A stretch of 64,000 nucleotides of DNA from Galerina marginata (taxonomy: Eukaryota > Basidiomycota > Agaricomycetes > Agaricales > Galerinaceae), in the NCBI GenBank assembly GCA_023014335.1, contig JAECYW010000002.1:3906001-3970000 (forward strand). Direction: 5' to 3'. The translations under genes and the position numbers were made by a program. The stretch's first letter is position 1, and every line of letters begins with the position of its first letter. The notes under the pieces are model-generated. The model searched no databases. It saw nothing but the letters and a program-made list of their open reading frames with translations, and was not told the origin of the DNA. Shown here piece after piece: positions 55,037 through 64,000 of the stretch.

Positions 55037-56056
55037 ATGAACCCCATGGAATTTGTCGCTCCGGTTTACGAGGAAAATGTTCTTGATCTCTACGATATCT
55101 CTCTCCTCCTCAACTACGAACGCGCATCGACTGAACCTCGGTTTAGACACACTAAGTTACGAGAGGTAGCAACCACCGACGATTTCAAGACCGTCAGGCT
55201 TCTAACGCCTATATGGCAAGAAGCTACCGTGCCCAGAACTGGCCTTGTGTTCGATAGGAAGCGTTCTCCACCTAATAAATGGGATGAACCTGATCTGCCC
55301 ACCAACATGCTCGCGAGCCCGGTTCCCAACAGTATGAGGAGCCTAACGCCAAAGGAGTTGGAGACGTATTACTGGCAAGCTAGAAACCACGACGGATGTT
55401 TTCGAACTGTCACACTATTCCAACATTTCATCGATCTTTTCCCAGATTTCACCCGTGTACGCGTGCGGACTGTGACAAAAGACAAGCCAAGGACCTACAC
55501 TACCCTAGCCAGCGATAGGATCATTGTCGAGTTCCAGCTCTTCGAACCTTCGAATATGACCATGGCCTTGGTTCTTCCTGACAACGAAACCCATATCTCT
55601 GGTGGGCAACCTATCGTTGACCACGCCGTCCTGGGCTTCTCCGCTCCAGCCGCAGACGTTGACACCATCCTTGATCTCGCTTCGCTTCAATTCGGCGACG
55701 TAGGCCGTGGCGTCAAAGGGCGGAGTTTATTCGTAGTCGAGCCGATTGAACAATATGTCTCTCGCCTCAGCAAGTACGCCAAACATCACGACTTCCATCA
55801 AGCCAAACATAGCCTGCGGATAAACGACGCGCCGGATAGCGATTGGCTGAGGGAGGTCGCGAAGAAGGCGAAAGAGCGTTGGGATAATCGCAAAACCGAG
55901 CATTGGTGTGGACACTGTGGTGCTCCTCCCCTTGGCGAAGAACTCAAGAGGTGCGCGCCTTGCAAGCAAGCTTACTATTGCAATTCAGAGCATCAGCTGG
56001 CGGCATGGCCCTTCCATAAACACTTTTGCGTTGACCCCAATCCAAAGAAACAGTAA
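55037..56056 (+). CDS. MYND-type zinc finger protein 2
   Basis: Intronless gene of 339 residues, starting at the ATG at 55037 (MNPMEFVAPVYEENVLDLYD) and ending HFCVDPNPKKQ. It is homologous to MYND protein 1 over its whole length: NYERASTEPRFRHTKLREVA, TYYWQARNHDGCFRTVTLFQ and ASLQFGDVGRGVKGRSLFVV. The C-terminal finger is HWCGHCGAPPLGEELKRCAP, then CKQAYYCNSEHQ, then FHKHFC. The same Cys-to-His change is present, so it predates the duplication and is likely tolerated as a zinc ligand. It lacks the acidic N-terminal extension of copy 1. A TATA-like sequence at 54977-54984 (AATATATAG), about 55 bp upstream, lies at the outer end of the MITE. Confidence 0.8.
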   Translation: MNPMEFVAPVYEENVLDLYDISLLLNYERASTEPRFRHTKLREVATTDDFKTVRLLTPIWQEATVPRTGLVFDRKRSPPNKWDEPDLPTNMLASPVPNSMRSLTPKELETYYWQARNHDGCFRTVTLFQHFIDLFPDFTRVRVRTVTKDKPRTYTTLASDRIIVEFQLFEPSNMTMALVLPDNETHISGGQPIVDHAVLGFSAPAADVDTILDLASLQFGDVGRGVKGRSLFVVEPIEQYVSRLSKYAKHHDFHQAKHSLRINDAPDSDWLREVAKKAKERWDNRKTEHWCGHCGAPPLGEELKRCAPCKQAYYCNSEHQLAAWPFHKHFCVDPNPKKQ

Positions 56057-57293
56057 TGTAATAACTCAGTAGTCCAATTTTCGTCACTACTCTGGAAAAT
56101 AGCACATTCTTGTTGAATCATGGAGAGCTTATGTACTCTAAATGAATCCAAGGAACATATGCAATGAAATTGTAGTCATTTCTAGGATCAGAGAAGCAAT
56201 TATTCATAATAGACACATCACAGATGGGCATCAACAAACGAGAGAGAATTTTCTTGCTTATAAGCTAGTATTATGACAGCGAGTGTGCACGGCGAACAAC
56301 TTCTACTAAGGGAGTTTGAGTGATAGAATGGTTGTACTTAATGAACTTCATCGTGAGTGACATCGTCGATTTTAGCGCATAATAGATCGGAAGTGTTCAA
56401 GATTGAAGATATCATACTGGAACAATAGACGTTGTTCGGTAGTCAGCGGATAAAGCATTTTAAACGTTGGAATTTCGATTACAATCTTGGTAAGTACATC
56501 CATTGGTGAATTACATGCGCCATTTGTCGAACACTTCTAGATCGGCGTCGAATGGCAAGACACTGCGACACATATTGATTCTATTGAAGCTCCATTATTC
56601 GACCAGGCCAAAAAATATTACTCTTACCGTAACGAGAATAAATGGAGGCAAAAGAAATAAGAATCGACAAATTTCGAAATGGCCAAGGTTTAATGTTATG
56701 GCGTCGAAGGCGCGTTGCCAAGAGAGAGAACAGCTCTCACATTCGAGCAAGAAATGATGGAAACTCTCAAAGATTTCAATTGAGAGAAGATAGTCCAGGT
56801 TTAGGTTCCGACGCGTTCAGAAAAGCCTCGAGCAGTCACGCAGTTGTTCCGGAGGAACATGAGGTCGTTGGCGCGACATTCCAGTGAGTAGCTTGCAAAT
56901 ATTTGGAAGTCGCATAGGAATGATTTAGCCCAGCCCCAAGGTCGGGCAATATTGAAGTTTGGCACAGTTGCATGAATTCCAAAACGCCAACATCAGGTGG
57001 AAACTTGGAAACCAAGAAGGCAATGGACCATCCCACTACTCAGCCTAGACTCGTATCGTAACCAACCGTCGAATGAGCGAGAGGAGGAGAATCTCCTGCT
57101 CTCCGGCGTCACCTCTTAGAGGGAGCGGTCACTAGTCTACCACTACCCTAGAAAATATTGGGCCAACAATACCGGGATCCAGAGGCGGTAAGAACCAGAG
57201 ATGATTGTTCTATAGGATGATGTGGTTGAAAGCAAAGTGAGTCGAGGCTGGAGATGCCCACAAACAGTTACGTCAGCGACGGCTGACTTCTTC
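56057..57293. other. Intergenic region with an orphan exon-like stretch
   Basis: No complete gene is recognised. A short open stretch at about 56542-56661 (IGVEWQDTATHIDSIEAPL, then YYSYRNENKWRQKK and a stop) follows a good AG acceptor and may be the last exon of a small gene, but I could not build convincing upstream exons. The right end is the original upstream region of the Med9-like gene and contains TTACGTCAGCG. Confidence 0.35.
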
Positions 57294-57301
57294 CTCAGAA
57301 T

Positions 57302-58097
57302 AGGAGGGGGGACTATTAGTCTCGACACAAAACCCTCACACGTGAATTTCACGTGGGTGGGAGTTTTGATGAACCTAGGGGGACTATGCTGTCCTATGTC
57401 CGATCCAAAATCGCTGATTTTGGCCGTTTCTGTCACACACCTTTCGGCCCGGTCCTGTACGCATTCAGATCGGGTTGCTCAAAAATTCCGGCAGTCTGTA
57501 CGCACTTTGGATCGTACCTAGTTTCTGGTAAAACTGTACGCATACACGGATCGAACGTGTAAATAGGTCAATTCTGTACGCATATATTATATTATACTAC
57601 ACATCGGCCATCGGGCCATCGCTAGCATCGAATATTTCCCCATCACTTGTTCCAGTGTCTTCCAGAGGCACTGTCAGCACTGAGGACGGCGACGGCAGCA
57701 ACGATGGTTTGATCAAAAAAGGAAACCCGCCGGTGCTTGGCCGGTGCCCAACCATCGCAAACGAGGGAGTGTAGATAAACGTGGTACCCATGATGGATTG
57801 AGTGCCATATTGTCGAATGTAGTGATGTGGGCCCAGGAAGCTAAGGATAATGTTCAAGAGGCGATCCTGCTTGAAGGTGCTTGTGTGCAACAAAAAAAAA
57901 AAAGTCGTTGCACTCATGGTTTTCTGTACGCATCGGATCGGACCTAGGTATCGACGGGCTTTCTGTACTCAGATTGGATCGGAGCTCAAGCCAAATTTTG
58001 CCGAATCTGTACGCATTAGGATCGGACATATTGCCTCAAAATCGTCGATTTCTGTACGCACTAGGATCGGACATACATCAGCATAGTCCCCCCTCCT
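57302..58097. mobile_element. Non-autonomous transposon, 15 bp TIRs and 8 bp target duplication
   Basis: AGGAGGGGGGACTAT at 57302-57316 is the exact reverse complement of 58083-58097. The 8-mer CTCAGAAT lies directly outside on both sides (57294-57301 and 58098-58105), a perfect target-site duplication. An 8 bp duplication fits hAT-like or KDZ-like elements. Inside, the motif CTGTACGCA...GGATCGGAC recurs eight times in direct orientation, starting at 57455, 57496, 57534, 57574, 57924, 57963, 58017 and 58052. A second internal copy of the end (GGGGGACTATGCTG ... TATGTCCGATCC at 57378-57406) mirrors the inner right end. There is no coding capacity. Confidence 0.9.
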
Positions 58098-58152
58098 CTC
58101 AGAATCCTCCTGTCGATCTTCAGGTTGCCTTCAGCCAAAGCTCTTCCGGACA

Positions 58153-58627
58153 ATGTCCAACAACGTCTTCCCAATATCTCTCTATGAGGAGTTGCTGCCA
58201 AAACTCGTCGCCGTGCTAGAGCTAACGCAACAGACAACAGGGATCTCGAATCCTCAAACAAAGCAGAAATTGCTTCAAGCAGTAATTGTCTTGTCACCCG
58301 CCGAATCGTTCGTGGCTGACAGCTTTCCTTAGACAAACAACTTCAAGAACGCTATTGCCCAGGCGAAGGATTTTGCTATCAACCTCCCAGGAGGAGAATT
58401 GCTGATAGAGGAGCAGGACGACGTGATCGAGATGCTGGAAACGCTGAAGGAGCGAAAACGGTTCGTATTTTCCTCGGGTGTCTTTGCAGTTCAAGTGATT
58501 TATCTTCATAAATAGGGCTCAACTGGCTGCGTTTGCCGCCAGAAAGGTTACCTCAACTTCCTTTGCACACGACCTTAAGATGGAAATCGATTCTGTCGCG
58601 TCGACTCCCATGCAAAGTGATGGTTAA
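58153..58627 (+). CDS. Mediator subunit 9-like small protein
   Basis: Three exons encode about 120 residues: MSNNVFPISLYEELLPKLVA, VLELTQQTTGISNPQTKQKL, then TNNFKNAIAQAKDFAINL. PGGELLIEEQDDVIEMLETL and KERKRAQLAAFAARK follow, with the stop at 58625-58627. The helix-PGGEL-EQ-helix pattern with a trailing Lys/Arg coiled coil resembles Med9/Cse2, a middle-module subunit of the RNA polymerase II Mediator complex. That match is from memory of the family and is not certain. Introns are 50-56 bp with clean GT-AG borders. A transposon sits 47 bp upstream of the ATG, so the native promoter has been pushed about 800 bp away; transcription may now start inside the element. Confidence 0.5.
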
Positions 58628-59225
58628 TGGGTGAATTTATTATCGACGAATGCTCGGCCTCTACTGCTCGTTGAAGCTACCAGCCTCTCGTTCACCGGCG
58701 CTCTCTGACTTACGAAGTTGGCTTCCTTCCAGCAGGACCCATTTTTTTTGTTCATCTGTCAAAACACTCTGCGCCGAAGTTTCACATCTGGTTGACACAG
58801 TACAAGGCAGTAAGGCAACTCAGAACTGCAGCACCTCTGACATCTATGTGATCTGAAGAGCGGGGCGGGTGGAGAGCTGGGGATCGTGATGGCCACGATC
58901 ATCTCAACCTATCTTAACAGTTTCGGTGGTCCCGTACGTGATTAGTGAAGTCGTTAATTTTTCTGTTTATATTCAGACTATCGTCCTTGATTCGAGTATT
59001 AAAACATGATCGGATGTGCTAGTAACACGACTTCTAAGAGCTTCTAAGTATCGGACCAGTTGGTAAAAAAAATTGGAATTTGACATATACATACATACTT
59101 CACTCCTAAATGTACTCGAAAAGGATACAGTATGAATATAAAAGAAAATAATAGCACCTTGAAGCCAAAGCCCGCTGCAAGAAAGAAAACGAACATTGCG
59201 TTCTCCGAGGAGAGTACTACATGTA
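58628..59225. other. Spacer, no gene seen
   Basis: About 600 bp between the Med9-like gene and the truncated F-box gene D, convergent with each other. I found no sequence here that resembles the missing C-terminal part of gene D. Confidence 0.4.
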
Positions 59226-60091
59226 TCAATGATAGAATGGGTAGGAATACGACTTGTGCGCCCTAGGACATGAGCGAATCAATGCATTGGGTGTGGCAGG
59301 TGCAACAATGACGGTGCGGACTTGCGGGTAAGAATATTTTGAAAAGGCCTTATTCGAAGCGGCGGTGATATTCCAAGTCCATTTTGAATCATTGAGTGTT
59401 AGTAGTTTAACTGTATGAAGTTGGGGAAAGAGTGTCATGCAGCGAGCTAGCTCTTCCAGAACGGCGTCGCCTGAATACTTGGTGACCTCCACATTGATCA
59501 CTCTAAAATTATTCGAGGGAAAAAGAAAGGCAGTGACCGCAGAGTTTAGGTTGGGTAGACAGCCAGAAAAAAAGATACGCACTGTACGTATTCTGCAAGA
59601 CCGGGATCACGGATGGTCACAATTTCGAGCTGTCGGACAAGCTCCAGATTGAATACTCTATTAGATGGGTAGTAGCCTCCTTGCGGGAACTTCATTCCAG
59701 AAACGACATCTATACGCTGCCAGACATAGGGGCGGAAAAATCTTCGGAGATTGCTGCACGACTGGGAGAGGGAAAGGAGTGCTTCGCGCCGTTCAACATG
59801 GGCCTGCGAATAATATGAGGAAGACCTCGCATCCGGTAAAGGTACGGCAGGGAAATGGGCCATGAGTTCGAGAAGGAGCTCGTCTGGAAGGGTTGCCAGA
59901 CCACTGGTGTTAACTGGGAGAGTGGTAGGGGTATTCTCGACCTCTGGCTTCTTGGAATCTGGCGTTTGAACCTTTCGAGTTGGTGTTTTTCTTTTTTTTG
60001 CATGTTGTTTTTTCTTCTTGCTTGCGTTGGCTGACCAGACATCTTCATCATCGTCGCTGGAGGGTTTCACGCGTTTTCGCAAGTTTACCAT
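59226..60091 (-). CDS. F-box protein D, C-terminally truncated
   Basis: The ATG at 60091 begins MVNLRKRVKPSSDDDEDVW, followed by a very basic stretch (SKKKKQHAKKRKTPTRKV) that could be a nuclear signal. The F-box is LATLPDELLLELMAHFPAVP ... SLSQSCSNLRRFFRPYVWQR. One intron after AEYVQ leads to VINVEVTKYSGDAVLEELAR and MTLFPQLHTVKLL. The frame stops after RSCPRAHKSYSYPFYH. Gene E continues for well over 100 further residues from the equivalent point, so D has lost its C-terminal repeats. It may be a pseudogene or a short adaptor that still binds Skp1. Confidence 0.7.
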
Positions 60092-60375
60092 GTTTCAAGA
60101 GTCAGGAAAGTGTGATCTTCCTAATCGATTGTTACTGAAATGTAATAAGACATTGGTTGCACAAAAGTTATGTAGTCACCAGTTAGTGAACTCTGGAGGC
60201 TGTGACAAACAGGAACAAGCAGATTTTGTTGGTGCAAGGCGCAAAGCAACTCCCTTGGAATCACATAGGTACTAAAACAAATTTTTTGACACTTCGCATT
60301 GCGAACGGTTTACTGCCTGCAGTCCAATGACACAAGGTTTTAGAATATCAAAGTCCAGATAAACCAGAAAGCAAG

Positions 60376-61742
60376 TCATCTCTCCCCTTGAAGGGGCTCT
60401 GGAACAGGGAGGACGATACTTATTTCCTTCGTTAAATAATCATCGGAAGGTTCAGAATAATACAAACAGAGAAGTTTTTCTTCCTTGTCAACTTTTTGCA
60501 ATTCAAGGAGGAGATTCTTGGCCCAGACCAGCACTTCGTCTTTCATATTGTGAGTGATAGACCCGGCAGCTCGGAGTTCAAGGTTTTTCAGGTGTTTGAA
60601 CCCAGAAATCAGAGCGAAAGATGGCTGTATTGCGGACATAGAATTATGTGACTATTTGGTTGTGTATAATGCTGGTGAAATGTACTTACCGCATGAAGGG
60701 AAAACCCAAGCATTCCGAAATGTAACTCAAGGGTTCGCACCTCTGGAAAAGCGCTCACAATTTCTGTGGGTACACCGTCAGTTCTGTAGACTCTGAGAAA
60801 GAGACGGAGACAGTCACCTTCTAACCCCGCCTCTGGCACATCGAGATAAAGGTTCTGAAGGAGCGGACAAGAATGCAGCATCACTCTCATGAGATGACCA
60901 GTTTTGTAGTCTTCGGTGCTGTAGGCGAATTGGATTCCTGGACATGATCTTAGCAGTGGGAAACCACGTGTTGAGACCATAGCAGTGCGGATTTGTGGGT
61001 ATGAATGTTTGGCGAAAATCTTTTCAGTATCAAATGCATTTAGGGAGTCGACTAATACCAGCAGCTTGACAGTGTGAAGGTTAGGAAATACGGCCATGCA
61101 ACGCGCCAGCTCTTCCAGTACGGAGTGGCTGGAGTAATCCTTGATGTCCACGTTGATCACGCTGTTGAAATTTAAAAACATTCGTTAGGTGCGTTCGAAC
61201 AGATGAAGGAAATATAAGTACTTCACATATTGGGAGAGACTCGTATCGCGGATGGTGACGATCTCGAGCTGGCGGAGGAGCTCTTGATTGGATAATCTCT
61301 CAGTCGCTTTCGTTTTTTTCCCAACACGTCTGCGGTTTCCGACAGGCATTCCGGATACGACTTCAATGCGCTGCCAGATATATGGACGGAAAAATCGCCG
61401 AAGGTTGCTGCAGGTGTGGGAGAGGGCTGCTAGTGTTTCGCGCCGCTCTATTTGGACGTCTGCGTCAATTGGCGGCTGAGGTTCGACCGTCGGAAGAGGA
61501 ATTGGAGGGTAATAGGACATAACCTCCAGCAACAGCTCATCTGGGAAAGTTGCTAGGCCACTGGTATTTACGCGTGGGGTAGCCTGGCCAAGCTCGATTA
61601 TTGGCTGTCCCAAGTCAGATTCAGGGTAGGTTGGTTCAGCCTTTGGGAGTTCCTGGTTTTCATTTTTAGATGGCCTCCCCCTCTTCTTCGCAGGAGGTCC
61701 AGCCTCTGTGTCCTCTTTCGAACGCTTCGAGCGTTTTGGCAT
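60376..61742 (-). CDS. F-box protein E
   Basis: The ATG at 61742 begins MPKRSKRSKEDTEAGPPAKK, then RGRPSKNE, an AT-hook-like RGRP core in a basic tail. The F-box is LATFPDELLLEVMSYYPPIP ... ALSHTCSNLRRFFRPYIWQR. After an intron come VINVDIKDYSSHSVLEELAR, FPNLHTVKLLVLVDSL and CPLLQNLYLDVPEAGLEGD. The leucine-rich pattern continues with FPEVRTLELHFGMLGF. The last exon is FKHLKNLELRAAGSITHNMK ... EISIVLPVPEPLQGER, ending at 60376. It is paralogous to D (same strand) and more distantly to A-C, which share the LWQRIEV-type F-box end. It is probably an SCF adaptor, possibly nuclear because of its N-terminus. Confidence 0.75.
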
Positions 61743-62161
61743 CCTTTGCAAGTTTATTGCTGTCGATTGGAAGGCTAGATTGTTTAGACAATACAAGATT
61801 TCATAGATGTCGTAGATTGTTACACATAGAAAGACACGAAGAGAAGAGAATACAAAAATACGGTGTTGAAAGTGGCTCAGAAGCTGGAGTGACCGTAGAT
61901 CTTCAGTGCGCATCAACTTTCCCGCGGCCATCAAACAGATTACCGGTTGGCTTTGGCATCGACGGACTGTTTCGGGCAGCGAGCAGCGTCTTTCTTGCTC
62001 GACCTCCAGCCATACTTGCACGTTAGTCGCTGTCAGTACCTGGCTACATTTTCAAGGTATTTTTTCTCGTATTTGTGACAATCTTGCGCCGCTTAATTGA
62101 TGTTTCAATCAAGGTCCAATTAACCGTCGATTATTCTCGCACCACACGAAAACAGAACTGG
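61743..62161. promoter_or_regulatory. Divergent promoter of F-box E and the MYST gene
   Basis: About 420 bp separate the two divergent starts and must contain both promoters. I see no clear TATA box and no further gene. Confidence 0.4.

Positions 62162-64000
<1,839 letters not shown>

Overview
The window looks like nuclear DNA of a mushroom-forming basidiomycete (Agaricomycetes). Most genes are split by many short introns of about 50-60 bp. The gene families (sedolisin proteases, F-box and MYND-finger paralogues, a JmjC-like protein, CACTA-like transposon genes) are typical of these fungi. All gene models were spliced by eye from frame, splice sites and comparison of paralogues within the window; no database search was run.

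Layout. 1-9.3 kb: a small unknown gene, then an NCS1-family permease (3933-6496, +) convergent with two tandem PuuE-type allantoinase-like genes (6632-7900 and 8033-9234, both -). 10.5-16.1 kb: two tandem secreted sedolisin (S53) proteases. 16-23.3 kb: a decayed repetitive stretch and a long JmjC-like gene that seems to have lost its metal ligands, with a 90 bp repeat near both ends. 23.7-29 kb: an amidase whose upstream region carries six copies of a GATA-core 13-mer, then an old-yellow-enzyme gene. 29-37 kb: three F-box genes and a mitochondrial proline dehydrogenase. A 2 kb tandem duplication here copied one F-box gene together with the last exons of proline dehydrogenase, leaving a pseudogene fragment. 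37-38.5 kb: BCP1/BCCIP homologue.

39.7-51.3 kb: two Dal5-type MFS permeases. The first appears split: its N-terminal exon (39684) and its membrane body (46865) are about 7 kb apart, and a three-gene transposon-like block lies between them. That block also holds a perfect 56 bp palindrome flanked by 9 bp direct repeats. 53-56 kb: two divergent MYND-finger paralogues with a MITE between them. 57.3-58.1 kb: a non-autonomous element with 15 bp terminal inverted repeats and an 8 bp target duplication, inserted 47 bp before the start codon of a small Med9-like gene. 59-62 kb: two more F-box genes, one truncated. 62.2 kb to the end: a MYST histone acetyltransferase that runs off the window.

Functionally, many genes bear on nitrogen scavenging: purine/allantoin-type uptake, allantoin hydrolysis, extracellular protein digestion, amide hydrolysis, proline oxidation and allantoate/carboxylate-type uptake. 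Whether they are co-regulated is an inference. The strongest direct sequence evidence is structural: the transposon insertions, the F-box/PRODH tandem duplication and the palindrome.
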